The translations under genes were made by a program, and so were the position numbers. Shown one piece after another: positions 8,604 through 17,814 of a DNA stretch of 64,000 nucleotides (positions are counted from its first letter, which is position 1; every line of letters begins with the position of its first letter). Source of the stretch: Moraxellaceae bacterium (GTDB taxonomy: Bacteria; Pseudomonadota; Gammaproteobacteria; Pseudomonadales; Moraxellaceae); NCBI GenBank assembly GCA_030646295.1, contig JAUSND010000003.1, positions 186,001 through 250,000 of the forward strand, given 5' to 3'. The notes under the pieces were generated by a model. That model was not told the origin of the DNA, ran no database searches, and saw only the letters and a list, made by a program, of their open reading frames with translations.

Positions 8604-9365
8604 ATGATGGCGGGCTTGCTCACGAAGGAATTGCGTGTGGTTCTTGGTTCAAGGGTATGGTCCCCGCCTGTGTGGGCGTTACTGCTGGCGTTGTCGGGTG
8701 TCCTGTTTTTTTGCCGGCTGGGCATGTGGCAACTGGGTCGGGCTGATGAAAAGGCACTGATGACCAGTCGCTATGAGGCGCGTATCCAGGCGCCAGCCTT
8801 GCCTCTGGATGCATTGCTGGTGTTGCAGGATGTAGAGGATCGCAAGGTTGTGGTGGCCGGGCATTGGGATAATGGCCGACAGGTATTTCTGGAAAACCAG
8901 ATGCGGGGGCCGCAAGCCGGCTTTCATGTGTATACCGTGTTTCTGCCAGATAGCGGTCATGCAGGGGTGCTCGTCAATCGTGGATGGGTGCCGGTTGGCC
9001 AGGATGTGCAGCAGTTGCCGGAAGTAGCTGCGGCCAGCTCGCTGCAGGTTGGCGGCACCGTGGCATACCCTTCGGAGTTCTTCACAGTGGGCAAGCCGGA
9101 TTACACACGCAAGCCTGTGCGTGTCTCCCGCCTTGATATTCCGGAACTCTCGGCGGCGCTTGGGGTAGAATTGCAGCCCTTTGTAGTAAGGCTGGACGCT
9201 ACGGCTCCGGATGGCTTTGTGCGAGAGTGGGCGCCGGCTGCGCGCCTTGGCATGGTGCCGGAGAAGCACCAGGCCTATGCCTTTCAGTGGTTCAGTCTGG
9301 CACTGGCCGTACTGGTGGTGTTGCTGGTAGTGAATTTGCGAAAGAATGGTGACCCTGAAACATGA
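8604..9365 (+). CDS. SURF1 family cytochrome oxidase biogenesis protein
   Basis: This 253-aa protein assists insertion of haem a into cytochrome oxidase subunit I. It has the SURF1 layout: a first transmembrane helix (about 22-42), a large periplasmic domain, and a second helix near the C-terminus (about 225-245). Signatures seen are LGMWQLGRADEK near the N-terminus, GVLVNRGWVPV in the middle and KHQAYAFQWFSLAL near the second helix. Its stop overlaps the next start by 4 bp (ATGA), so translation of the two is probably coupled. Confidence 0.93.
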   Translation: MMAGLLTKELRVVLGSRVWSPPVWALLLALSGVLFFCRLGMWQLGRADEKALMTSRYEARIQAPALPLDALLVLQDVEDRKVVVAGHWDNGRQVFLENQMRGPQAGFHVYTVFLPDSGHAGVLVNRGWVPVGQDVQQLPEVAAASSLQVGGTVAYPSEFFTVGKPDYTRKPVRVSRLDIPELSAALGVELQPFVVRLDATAPDGFVREWAPAARLGMVPEKHQAYAFQWFSLALAVLVVLLVVNLRKNGDPET

Positions 9366-9997
9366 ATGATCAAGTACCGGTATCGCCTGCCCAGGTGAAG
9401 AAAAACCGTTTGCTGCTGTTGCTGTTGCTGGCAACTTTTGTGGTGCCGTTTGTAGCGGGTGATCTGGCATACAAGCTTGGCTGGTATCAGGGCGGCAAGA
9501 CCAATAACGGGCAGCTGATTGATCCGCCGGCTGCGTTTGCCGGGTTCAAGGCACGGGGTCAGGATGGTACGGCAGTCACTGCCGACTTTGTGAAAGCCAA
9601 CTGGTGGCTGCTTTATGTAATGCCTGAGCAGTGCGGGCAGGCTTGCCGCAACCGGCTGTTCCAGATGCGTCAGATTCGCAAGGCACTGGGCAAGGAATCA
9701 GAGCGGGTAAAGCCGCTGATCGTGCTGACATCTGCTCTTGCGCCTGAAACCGAAGCGTTGCTGGGCAAGGAGTTTGCTGATTTTGCGCGCGTGGAGGCGG
9801 CTGCCGGCGATATTGATCAGGCACTGGCCAACGTGCTGGCGAATGGGGCGAGTGCGGGGAACCTGTTTGTCATGGATCCAATGGGCTGGCTCATGCTGAC
9901 CTATGGTCCGGAAGTGGACGAGAAGACATCGGTCATCAAGGCCGAGGATGCTCTCAATGATCTCAAAAAACTGCTGAAGGCATCCCGAATTGGCTAA
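9362..9997 (+). CDS. SCO-like membrane-anchored thioredoxin-fold protein of the oxidase assembly locus
   Basis: This 211-aa protein has one N-terminal transmembrane helix (about 16-36) and a soluble domain with PEQCGQACRNRL (Cys91-x3-Cys95). The C-x3-C spacing is that of SCO1/SenC copper chaperones. The later segment GNLFVMDPMGWLMLTYGPE resembles the SCO C-terminal part, but the conserved SCO copper-binding His is not evident before it. It lies between SURF1 and ctaA, where Pseudomonas has a similar hypothetical gene. No classical sco gene is seen after cyoE. A role in CuA assembly is inference. Confidence 0.72.
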   Translation: MNDQVPVSPAQVKKNRLLLLLLLATFVVPFVAGDLAYKLGWYQGGKTNNGQLIDPPAAFAGFKARGQDGTAVTADFVKANWWLLYVMPEQCGQACRNRLFQMRQIRKALGKESERVKPLIVLTSALAPETEALLGKEFADFARVEAAAGDIDQALANVLANGASAGNLFVMDPMGWLMLTYGPEVDEKTSVIKAEDALNDLKKLLKASRIG

Positions 9998-11021
9998 CCC
10001 GATTTCAACTTCACGACTCTGGCTGACGAGACTGGCCGTGATCAGTGTGTTGATCACGGCGACAGTAGTGGCGCTAGGTGCCTGGACCCGTCTTGAGGAC
10101 GCAGGGCTTGGGTGCCCGGACTGGCCTACCTGTTATGGCTCAATTACGGTGCCGCTGTCGCCGCAGGCAATCGAGCAGGGCCAGGCCCTGTATCCCGATA
10201 GCCCTTTTTCTGCGGAGAAAGCCTGGCCGGAAATGATTCATCGGCACTTTGCCAAGACCATCGGTCTTTTGTGCATTTTCATGGCAGGTATCGCCTTGTG
10301 GGCTGCTCGCCGCGAAAAGGACATTCCGGTCAGGCATGCCGTATTACTGCTGTTCATGGTCTGTTTGCAGGGGGCCTTTGGTGCCTGGACCGTGACCATG
10401 AAGCTTTTTCCGCCAGTGGTGACCGGACATCTGCTGTTCGGTTTTGCCACGTTCACCACCATTGTGCTGCTGGTGGTGCGTCTGTCTCCGTTCCTGAAGT
10501 CGTCTGGTAATGTGGCGGTGGCTGCCTTACGGCCGCTGGCTGTCCTGTCTTTGCTTGTGCTGGTCCTGCAAATTGCACTGGGAGGATGGACGGCGTCCAA
10601 TTACGCCGCCACGGTTTGCACGGCATTACCGGTTTGTCAGGATGGATGGATGCAGATGCTGAACGTGCGTGATGCCTTTGCCATTCATACCTATGCCGGC
10701 ACGTCGTATGAGTTTGCTCCGCATCTGGCACCGGATGCGAAAATCACGATTCATGCGGCGCATCGGATTGGCGCATGGACTACTGCGGCTCTGCTGGCGG
10801 TCATGACCTTGCTGCTCTGGTTTCGTGCGGCCGGCACGCGTTATCGTCGCTTTGCCCTGTTTCTGGGTGCAGGGCTGCTGATCCAGGTGGTGCTGGGTGT
10901 TTCCAATGTGATCTTCAATCTGCCCCTGGCTGTGGCGGTCACGCATAACGTGGTTGCCCTGTTGTTACTGCAGGTGCTGGCCACTCTGGTCTACAGTCTC
11001 GGACAGGAAAAAAAGTCATGA
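9990..11021 (+). CDS. ctaA: Haem A synthase, COX15/CtaA family
   Basis: CtaA (343 aa) oxidises the C8 methyl of haem O to make haem A. Eight transmembrane helices are predicted. Family motifs are [18 protein letters not shown] near the N-terminus, EMIHRHFAK (haem-ligand His) in the first half and HAAHRIGAW in the second half, plus [12 protein letters not shown] at the end. The start at 9990 is TTG and overlaps the previous gene by 8 bp. The stop overlaps cyoE by 4 bp. Confidence 0.96.
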   Translation: MANPISTSRLWLTRLAVISVLITATVVALGAWTRLEDAGLGCPDWPTCYGSITVPLSPQAIEQGQALYPDSPFSAEKAWPEMIHRHFAKTIGLLCIFMAGIALWAARREKDIPVRHAVLLLFMVCLQGAFGAWTVTMKLFPPVVTGHLLFGFATFTTIVLLVVRLSPFLKSSGNVAVAALRPLAVLSLLVLVLQIALGGWTASNYAATVCTALPVCQDGWMQMLNVRDAFAIHTYAGTSYEFAPHLAPDAKITIHAAHRIGAWTTAALLAVMTLLLWFRAAGTRYRRFALFLGAGLLIQVVLGVSNVIFNLPLAVAVTHNVVALLLLQVLATLVYSLGQEKKS

Positions 11022-11923
11022 CGACAGCTGCTGTCGAGAAACCGGTGCCGCCGCTGTGGCGTGCCTACTGGGAACTCACCAAACCTGGTGTGGTTGCCCT
11101 GCTCATGGTGACAGCGGTCATCGGGATGTTCCTGGCAACACCAGGCATGGTGCCATGGCGTGTGCTGATTCTGGGTTCTCTGGGCATGGCACTGGCCATG
11201 ATGGCGTCTGCCGTGATCAACCAGATAATGGATCAGCGCATTGATGCCATCATGGCGCGTACCCACAAGCGCCCGCTTGTTCAGGGCAGGGTAAACACAC
11301 GTGCAGCACTGGTGTTTGCCGCGGTGCTTGGGCTTGCATCCCTGGTTATCCTGGATGTCTTCATCAATCGCCTGACGGCAGTGCTGACCTTTTTCGGCAT
11401 TATCGGTTATGCCTTTATCTATACCCTGTGGCTGAAGCGCGCGACCCCACAGAATATCGTGATTGGCGGCCTCGCGGGCGCCATTCCGCCGCTGCTGGGC
11501 TGGACGGCAGTCACTGGCGAGGTGCATCCACATGCCCTGCTGCTGGTGCTGATCATCTTTGCCTGGACGCCTCCACATTTCTGGGCGCTGGCGATTCATC
11601 GCCGTGATGAGTATGCCAAGGCAGACATCCCCATGTTGCCGGTGACACATGGTCTGGAGTTCACCAAGACAGCAGTGCTGCTCTACACCGTGATTCTGTT
11701 TGTGATTGCATTGCTTCCTTACCTGACCGGCATGAGCGGCTTGATCTACCTTGCCGGTTCAACGGTATTGAGCGCGATCTTCCTCGTTTATGCGCTCAGG
11801 CTGAAGTTCAGGAATGACCCGAAAGTGCCGATGAAAACCTTTGGCTTTTCGATCACCTACCTCTTTCTGCTGTTTTTTGTTCTGCTTCTGGATCATTACT
11901 TCCTGTACCGGCTGACCTTCTGA
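11018..11923 (+). CDS. cyoE: Protohaem IX farnesyltransferase (haem O synthase)
   Basis: CyoE/CtaB (301 aa) attaches a farnesyl group to haem B, giving haem O, the substrate of CtaA. It is a UbiA-type prenyltransferase with about nine transmembrane helices. The Asp-rich motif [19 protein letters not shown] and the second motif ([18 protein letters not shown]) are both present. It overlaps ctaA by 4 bp and completes the haem A branch. In Pseudomonas an SCO1 gene usually follows; here lemA follows. Confidence 0.97.
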   Translation: MTTAAVEKPVPPLWRAYWELTKPGVVALLMVTAVIGMFLATPGMVPWRVLILGSLGMALAMMASAVINQIMDQRIDAIMARTHKRPLVQGRVNTRAALVFAAVLGLASLVILDVFINRLTAVLTFFGIIGYAFIYTLWLKRATPQNIVIGGLAGAIPPLLGWTAVTGEVHPHALLLVLIIFAWTPPHFWALAIHRRDEYAKADIPMLPVTHGLEFTKTAVLLYTVILFVIALLPYLTGMSGLIYLAGSTVLSAIFLVYALRLKFRNDPKVPMKTFGFSITYLFLLFFVLLLDHYFLYRLTF

Positions 11924-12034
11924 GGCCGTCAGGGCGTGCGGATTTCGTGACGGACGTACTGGAAGGACGGTGCTTGCGCTGATAGTGTTGGTCGGCATGA
12001 AGTCATGGTTTTCGGGTACCTGAGGGAGTGGGAC

Positions 12035-12622
12035 ATGATGGGTTTGCTATTGTTTGTGGGTGTGCTGGCGCTGATTGCGTGGTTCTTTGTCGGCATATTC
12101 AATCGGCTGGTCACGCACCGGAACCGGTTCAAGAATGCCTTTGCGCAGATTGATGTGCAGTTGCAGCGTCGCTACGAGCTTATCCCCAATCTGGTGGAAA
12201 CAGCCAAGGCTTACATGGCCCATGAAAAGGAAACGCTGACCAATGTGATTGCTGCGCGCAGCCAGGCGGTGTCGGCAGAGAAGGCAGCTGCGGCCGCGGT
12301 GGAAGATCCGGGCAAGATGGCATTGCTGGCGCAGGCTGAAGGCGTGCTTGGCGCTTCGTTGGGGCGTTTGCTGGCAGTATCGGAGAACTATCCCGATCTC
12401 AAGGCCAATGAAACCATGCAGCAGCTGATGGAAGAGCTGGCATCCACTGAGAATCGCGTGGGTTTTGCCCGCCAGGCATTCAATGATGCCGTCATGGAAT
12501 ACAACATTCATCGCGAGAAGTTTCCCAACTTCTTTGTTGCCGGCGCCTTTGGTTTTCCGCAGGCGACCCAGCTCCAGATTCCCAACGCTGAAGCACGCCA
12601 GCCTGTTCGCGTTGGCTTCTGA
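12035..12622 (+). CDS. LemA family protein
   Basis: This 195-aa protein has a short N-terminal transmembrane helix (about 4-24) and then the long helical LemA domain with FKNAFAQIDVQLQRRYELIPNLVE and SENYPDLKANE, both highly characteristic. The family function is not well defined. LemA genes are often paired with an M48-type membrane protease gene, as here (18-bp gap). I chose the ATG at 12035 because GAGGGAG lies 6 bp before it; ATG 12005 would add ten residues. Confidence 0.92.
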   Translation: MMGLLLFVGVLALIAWFFVGIFNRLVTHRNRFKNAFAQIDVQLQRRYELIPNLVETAKAYMAHEKETLTNVIAARSQAVSAEKAAAAAVEDPGKMALLAQAEGVLGASLGRLLAVSENYPDLKANETMQQLMEELASTENRVGFARQAFNDAVMEYNIHREKFPNFFVAGAFGFPQATQLQIPNAEARQPVRVGF

Positions 12623-12640
12623 TAGCGTAATTGCGCTGAC

Positions 12641-14623
12641 ATGAATTTCTTTGAGCATCAGGCAAGCGCCCGGCGACAGACCGGGCGTTTGCTTTTCTAT
12701 TTTCTGTGCGCTGTGGTGCTCATTGTTTTTGCCGTGAATCTTGCGTTCTATGCATTGCTGCGGTTGTTCGGAGAGGATCCGGGTGGCGGCCTGCTATGGC
12801 ATGCCTGGTCATCGCAGGCCGTGATTGGCACGTTGATGCTGATTGTTGGTGGCAGCTTTCTTGAATACCTGAAATTGCGTGGTGGCGGCAGCGCCATTGC
12901 AGAAATGGTCGGGGCACGACGGGTTGATTTTGCCTCGACGGATGAAAATGAGCGTCGTCTGATCAATGTCGTGGATGAAATGGCGATTGCCTCGGGGGTT
13001 CGGCCTCCACAGGTATATGTCATGGATCGTGAGTCAGGCATAAACGCTTTTGTGGCGGGATTGACCCTCGACGATACCGTGATGGTGGTGACTCGCGGCG
13101 CACTGGAGGCATTTGATCGCGATGAGATGCAGGCGGTGGCGGGGCATGAGTTCAGCCACATCCTGAACGGTGACATGCGTCTTAATGTTCGCTTGATGGC
13201 ATTGCTCGCCGGTATTCTGGCAATAGGCCAGATGGGCGGCTTCATGATGCGGATGTCGTGGGATAGCTCCAGCAGTTCATCCAGTCGGTCAGATCGTCGT
13301 GGTGGAAGCATCCACCTTTTTGTTGTCGGCCTGATGCTGTGGCTGATCGGTTATGTCGGGCTTTTTTTCGGTCGCCTGATCAAGGCGGCAATTTCGCGGC
13401 AACGCGAATTCCTGGCAGATGCGTCCAGTGTACAGTTCACACGTAATCCTGATGGACTGGCCAATGCGCTGCTCAAGATCATGTATGGCAGCGAGCGTTC
13501 CTGGTTGCACAATCTGCATGCCGAGGACATGAGCCATCTCTGCTTTGGCGAAACGCTGAAATTTTCTTCACTGCTGGCGACGCATCCGCCACTGGAAGAC
13601 CGTATTCGCATCATTGGCCCCGGTTATCTGGCGCGGGGCAGGGTGAGGCAGCGTGCCTTGCAACAACGCCAGGAGCGTGTGGCGGACCGGGTACAGGAGG
13701 ACTTTGCACCAGTTGAGGGGGCCTCCGGGCTGGTGACCAATGAGCTTCCTGCAATACCGTATGTGATGCCTGGTGGTACGGCAGCAATGGTGGGTGCGGT
13801 GAGTGCTGGTGGCGTGTCCCCGGAGCTGTCGGCGCAGGCGATAACCTTGTTGTCGCGTGCAGGGACCGTGAATCCGGCAGAGCTGGCGTCAGCCATTGAA
13901 CTGCACCGGCGCTTGCCCGAGGCAATCAAGACCGCACTGCAAACAAGCACGGGCGCTCAGTCATTATTGTTTGCACTGGTGGCAAGGCAGAATGGTTTAC
14001 CGTCGCAGGATCTTTCGTCATTTCTGCGAGAAAATATTCCCAGGCTTGAGCGTGAGGTGATGCAGTTGCACACCCAGCTTGACGGACTCAGCATCCGGTT
14101 TGCCTTGCCGTTGACAGAGCTTGCCTTGCCTCGCCTTCAGGTCTTGTCTGTGGCTGAGCAAAAAGAGCTTTTTGCGCGGCTTCAGTTGTTTGCCCGACTC
14201 GACAAGCGGATAAGTACGTTTGAGTTTGCCTTGTTGATGCTGATGCGCAAGCAGCTGTTGCCGACAGCCAAGGCAAGGCCTGTAAAGCTGGAAAACTGTA
14301 TTGAGGTGGTCTCCCTGGTGCTGGCAATTATCCTGCACACGGGCGGACTGTCGGGTGAGAAGCTGGAACGTACCCACGCTCGCCTGATGCGAACGGTTAC
14401 GTCTCGTGTACTTGAGTTGCCAGCCGTGGGTTCATCGCGTTTCTCGCAGTTGGCGAGGGAGGTGCAGACTCTGGCTGGACTGCCAATCAATGACCGTCGT
14501 CTGGTGCTGGAGCTGGCGGCGACGGCGGTGCTGGCGGATGCCATGGTAAATCTTGAAGAGTATGAACTGTTGCGCGTGGTGGCTTCATTGATGGATTGCC
14601 CGATGCCGTTGCTGGTTGTCTGA
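12641..14623 (+). CDS. M48 family membrane metalloprotease with C-terminal TerB-like region
   Basis: This 660-aa protein has two N-terminal transmembrane helices (about 18-40 and 55-75), then an M48 (Ste24/HtpX-like) protease domain with the zinc motif HEFSH at residues 169-173 and the downstream Glu in REFLADASSVQFTRNPDG. Further helices lie at about 185-205 and 225-245, separated by a Ser-rich loop. The C-terminal 300 residues are not part of HtpX. The last 120 or so, ending LAATAVLADAMVNLEEYELLR, look like a TerB-type helical domain. It is paired with lemA. Substrate unknown. Confidence 0.87.
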   Translation: MNFFEHQASARRQTGRLLFYFLCAVVLIVFAVNLAFYALLRLFGEDPGGGLLWHAWSSQAVIGTLMLIVGGSFLEYLKLRGGGSAIAEMVGARRVDFASTDENERRLINVVDEMAIASGVRPPQVYVMDRESGINAFVAGLTLDDTVMVVTRGALEAFDRDEMQAVAGHEFSHILNGDMRLNVRLMALLAGILAIGQMGGFMMRMSWDSSSSSSSRSDRRGGSIHLFVVGLMLWLIGYVGLFFGRLIKAAISRQREFLADASSVQFTRNPDGLANALLKIMYGSERSWLHNLHAEDMSHLCFGETLKFSSLLATHPPLEDRIRIIGPGYLARGRVRQRALQQRQERVADRVQEDFAPVEGASGLVTNELPAIPYVMPGGTAAMVGAVSAGGVSPELSAQAITLLSRAGTVNPAELASAIELHRRLPEAIKTALQTSTGAQSLLFALVARQNGLPSQDLSSFLRENIPRLEREVMQLHTQLDGLSIRFALPLTELALPRLQVLSVAEQKELFARLQLFARLDKRISTFEFALLMLMRKQLLPTAKARPVKLENCIEVVSLVLAIILHTGGLSGEKLERTHARLMRTVTSRVLELPAVGSSRFSQLAREVQTLAGLPINDRRLVLELAATAVLADAMVNLEEYELLRVVASLMDCPMPLLVV

Positions 14624-14815
14624 GGGCAGTCGTTTTACGATGATTGTTGCTGTCAGGTTTCAGCCTTTCCGGATGATTGCAAGCTTAATATATTCGGTGT
14701 CTAATCGGGACGTTCCGTTGTAATGCCATCACGAACCGGATGTTCATGGACAAGCGGTCGCAGTAGGTGGATGCGCCAGCGGTGATATCGATTAAAGAGT
14801 CTGAGGTTTTGCAGC

Positions 14816-15028
14816 ATGTCCAATCGTGAACAGGGCACCGTCAAGTGGTTCAATGACACCAAGGGTTTCGGTTTTATTCAGCGTACCGGTGGCGAAGATG
14901 TGTTTGTACACTTTCGTGCCATTCGAGGAGATGGTCATCGTTCGCTGAAGGATGGTCAGAAAGTCGAATTCACTGTGGTGAAAGGCCAGAAAGGCTTCCA
15001 GGCAGAAGATGTCCTGCCAATCGACTAA
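14816..15028 (+). CDS. Cold-shock protein (CspA family)
   Basis: A 70-aa single cold-shock domain that binds single-stranded RNA or DNA. RNP1 (KGFGFIQR) and RNP2 (DVFVHF) are both intact, and the protein starts with the usual [11 protein letters not shown] strand. The gap before it (14624-14815) may carry a cold-responsive 5' leader, but I cannot show this. A terminator follows 10 bp after the stop. A second cold-shock domain lies in the gene at 16410. Confidence 0.95.
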   Translation: MSNREQGTVKWFNDTKGFGFIQRTGGEDVFVHFRAIRGDGHRSLKDGQKVEFTVVKGQKGFQAEDVLPID

Positions 15029-15037
15029 GTAACCATC

Positions 15038-15064
15038 AAGGCTCCGTTCGAGGGGCCTTTTTTG
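15038..15064. terminator. Rho-independent terminator after the cold-shock gene
   Basis: The stem AAGGCTCC / GGGGCCTT (8 bp with one G-U pair) and a 4-6 nt loop are followed by a T run. It ends the csp transcript and faces the convergent GNAT gene. Confidence 0.88.
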
Positions 15065-15121
15065 TTTCCGGTTTCATCCTGCACGCGACAAGCGTTGTCG
15101 GGCGGTTTTTTCTTTTCCGGC

Positions 15122-16255
15122 TCAGCCATTATTCCTGTAAGGAAGATGGTTGGCGGCATCCTCGCAATACCGCTCTAGCTGGTTACGCTCCTCTTCTACA
15201 AACCGGCTAACGGCATCATGAAATGCCGGCTCCTTCAGCCAGTGCAGGGAGTGTGTCAGTCGCGGCGCAAATCCTCTCAGCAGTTTGTGTTCGCCCTGTG
15301 TGCCGGGGTCGAAATCACTTAGTCCCCGTTGCATGCAGATTTCCATGCCCAGGTAGTAGCAGAGCTCGAAGTGCAGACCGTCAGCACGGCGCAGGCATCC
15401 CCAGTAGCGCCCGTAGAGAGTGGTCTGGTCGTGCAGGAAGAGGGCGGATGCCATCGGCCCGGCATCATCTTCGGCCGTGACCAGTAGCACCTGGTCAGGC
15501 ATGGAGCGAAACAGGTGCTGGAAAAAGGCCAGGTTCAGGTAGGGATGCTGGCCGTGCTCGTGATAAGTGCGGGTGTAGCAATCAACAAAGAATCCGGTAT
15601 CGGCCGGGCTGATGTCCCGGCCGGACTGTACCCGGCAACGTATGCCTTTCTCCGCCAGCAGGCGTCGTTCCCGGCGAATGTCCTTGCGTTTTTTGCTGGT
15701 CAGCGTGTCCAGAAAGTCGCTGAAGTCGCGGTAGCCAGGGTTTTGCCAGTGAAACCGGCAGCCGGTACGGGTGAGTAACCCGGCTTCAGAGGCCGTTGGC
15801 AGCCAGTCTTCCGGCACAAACAGGGCATGCCAGCCTGATGCCTGCTCCTGTATTACCAGGTCCTGTATGGCGGTGAAAGCATCGGGCAGCCAGAGTGACG
15901 CGGTTTCACCTTCCGGGAGTAGCAGCCGGGGGCCGGGAACGGGTGTAAACGGCACGGCGGTGACCAGTTTCGGGAAGTATCGGAGTCCATGGCGTTGATA
16001 GGCGGCAGCCCAGGCATGGTCAAAGACATATTCACCACTGGAGTCGGTCTTGCTGTAGGTCGGCAACAGGGCGCGGCGGGCGCCCTGCTCCAGTAGCAGG
16101 TGCCGGGGCTGCCAGCCGGTGCCGGGGCCCACACAGCCGCAAGTCTCCAGCCCCTGCAGGAACGCGGTCTGCGTGAAGGGGTGATCACTGGCTGGCCCCC
16201 TGGGTAGGGCGGCTTCTTGCAGGGCTGGCAGGGTGCGCCAGGAGGGCGTGGGCAT
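15122..16255 (-). CDS. GNAT-fold N-acyltransferase family protein (FemAB/DUF482-like)
   Basis: This 377-aa protein resembles the COG3146/DUF482 group, predicted GNAT-type acyltransferases related to the FemAB fold. Features seen: HPFTQTAFLQGLE near the N-terminus, KKRKDIRRERRLL in the middle, and GRYWGCLRRADGLHFELCYYLG followed by DPGTQGEHKLLRGF, a C-terminal pattern I associate with the family. The substrate is not known. It is a lone minus-strand gene between two plus-strand cold-shock-domain genes. Confidence 0.82.
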   Translation of the reverse strand: MPTPSWRTLPALQEAALPRGPASDHPFTQTAFLQGLETCGCVGPGTGWQPRHLLLEQGARRALLPTYSKTDSSGEYVFDHAWAAAYQRHGLRYFPKLVTAVPFTPVPGPRLLLPEGETASLWLPDAFTAIQDLVIQEQASGWHALFVPEDWLPTASEAGLLTRTGCRFHWQNPGYRDFSDFLDTLTSKKRKDIRRERRLLAEKGIRCRVQSGRDISPADTGFFVDCYTRTYHEHGQHPYLNLAFFQHLFRSMPDQVLLVTAEDDAGPMASALFLHDQTTLYGRYWGCLRRADGLHFELCYYLGMEICMQRGLSDFDPGTQGEHKLLRGFAPRLTHSLHWLKEPAFHDAVSRFVEEERNQLERYCEDAANHLPYRNNG

Positions 16256-16409
16256 GGCGGGAACACTAATGGAAACAAAAGGTTAAAATGCGTAAGCTTG
16301 GCGCTGCGGTCAAGCGGACAAGGGTTTTTCCGTTTTCTGGACCGGGTTGTCTGGTTACGGCGATTTACTGGCGCCGGATTTCGCCGCGATGGCGGTCAAG
16401 GAATAATGA

Positions 16410-17024
16410 ATGAAAAAGAAACATTTGCTCAGCCTTATTTATATTGTGCTGGCCCTCGGTTTTGCAGTTAACGGTCTGGTCATGTTGCTGGCTCCTGGTC
16501 TCTGGCTTGAACAGATGCCCATGCAGCTGGAGGTAAACAACACTTCTTCATATTTTACGCGAGCACTTGGTCTTGCCGATCTTGCGATGGCACCGCTGTT
16601 TTTCTGGTGTGCGCGTAATCTCAAGAAGCGGAAGTGGGTACATTTTCCCCTCACCATTTATGTGTTGGGCTTTGCGCTGCTGAATATTGTTGAAATTGCC
16701 ATGGCGCCGGTTATTCCTTCGCATACCGGTTTCTGGCTGCCCATGATTGTACTGGTGTTCCTGCCGGCCGTGCTGATGGTGATGATGGCATTGCCGCCAT
16801 TGCCGTCACGTGTGAAGGGGCCGCGCGAGGAGGGCAAGGTGAAGTGGTTCAATGCGACCAAGGGGTTCGGTTTCATTACGCGTGCGCAGGGCGATGATGT
16901 ATTCGTGCACTATCGCTCCATTCGTGGTGAGGGGCATCGTACGTTGCGTGAAGGCCAGGATGTTGAGTTTGTGGTGATCAAGGGCGAGAAGGGACTCCAG
17001 GCCGAGGATGTGCAACCGCTATGA
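16410..17024 (+). CDS. Membrane protein with C-terminal cold-shock domain
   Basis: This 204-aa protein is a fusion. Residues 1-130 hold four hydrophobic helices (about 6-27, 47-67, 75-97, 107-130). After a short linker ([10 protein letters not shown]) comes a full cold-shock domain with intact RNP motifs ([14 protein letters not shown]), very like the free Csp at 14816. The N-terminal part is a small four-helix membrane domain I do not recognise. Together they suggest a membrane-tethered nucleic-acid binder. The stop overlaps the nitroreductase start by 4 bp, so the two are probably co-translated. Confidence 0.85.
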   Translation: MKKKHLLSLIYIVLALGFAVNGLVMLLAPGLWLEQMPMQLEVNNTSSYFTRALGLADLAMAPLFFWCARNLKKRKWVHFPLTIYVLGFALLNIVEIAMAPVIPSHTGFWLPMIVLVFLPAVLMVMMALPPLPSRVKGPREEGKVKWFNATKGFGFITRAQGDDVFVHYRSIRGEGHRTLREGQDVEFVVIKGEKGLQAEDVQPL

Positions 17025-17761
17025 GCAAGCAGCGATATCACGAAGCGGTACCGGACATTGATGTTGAAGAGTTCCGCAAGGTAGTGATGAGTCGTCGCTC
17101 GGTCCGACGTTTTGACGATACGCCAATTCCGGATGCGGTACTGCAGGATTGTCTGGACATGGCCTTGCTGGCCCCTAACTCCTCCAATCTGCAGCCCTGG
17201 GAGTTTCACGTCATCAAGGCGCCAGCCCTGAAAAAGGAGCTGGCGGTTGCCTGCCTCAACCAGAATGCAGCACGCACGGCGCAGGAACTTGTTGTCATTG
17301 TGGCGCGGCTGGAGACCTGGAAAGAGCATTGCGACATGATGCTGGACAACTGGCCGGAAGAAACGGTTCCGAAAGTAGTGCAGAGCTATTACGGGCGTCT
17401 GGCAAAGGTTTACTACAATCAGGGACCGCTGAATATTCTGGGGATTGGCAAGCGGGCACTGGCAGCGGTGACCGGTTTGAAAAGGGCGGTGCCACGCGGC
17501 CCCTTTACCCATGCGGACATGAAAGTATGGGCAGCCAAGACGGTCGCGCTGGGTGCAGAGAATTTCATGCTGGCGATGCGTGCCCATGGGTTTGATACCT
17601 GCCCCATGGAGGGTTTTGATGCTCATCGTGTCAACAGGATGCTCAAGTTGCCACCAGATGCATTTGTAGTAATGGTAGTGGGATGTGGAAAGCGGGCACC
17701 TGACGGGGTTTATCACGCCCGTATCCGGTTTGCCCGCGAACGATTCATCAAGACGCATTGA
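17021..17761 (+). CDS. Nitroreductase family protein
   Basis: A 246-aa FMN-dependent oxidoreductase of the nitroreductase fold. The N-terminal [15 protein letters not shown] (phosphate-binding Arg cluster) and [17 protein letters not shown] (FMN binding) are typical. The C-terminal part has [19 protein letters not shown] and a glycine-rich end ([12 protein letters not shown]). Its substrate cannot be told. It overlaps the upstream membrane/cold-shock gene by 4 bp. Confidence 0.92.
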   Translation: MSKQRYHEAVPDIDVEEFRKVVMSRRSVRRFDDTPIPDAVLQDCLDMALLAPNSSNLQPWEFHVIKAPALKKELAVACLNQNAARTAQELVVIVARLETWKEHCDMMLDNWPEETVPKVVQSYYGRLAKVYYNQGPLNILGIGKRALAAVTGLKRAVPRGPFTHADMKVWAAKTVALGAENFMLAMRAHGFDTCPMEGFDAHRVNRMLKLPPDAFVVMVVGCGKRAPDGVYHARIRFARERFIKTH

Positions 17762-17814
17762 TCAGTTTTTACATGCGCCTGATGTCCTGAAGTCTGATTC
17801 GAGAAAATACTGTT

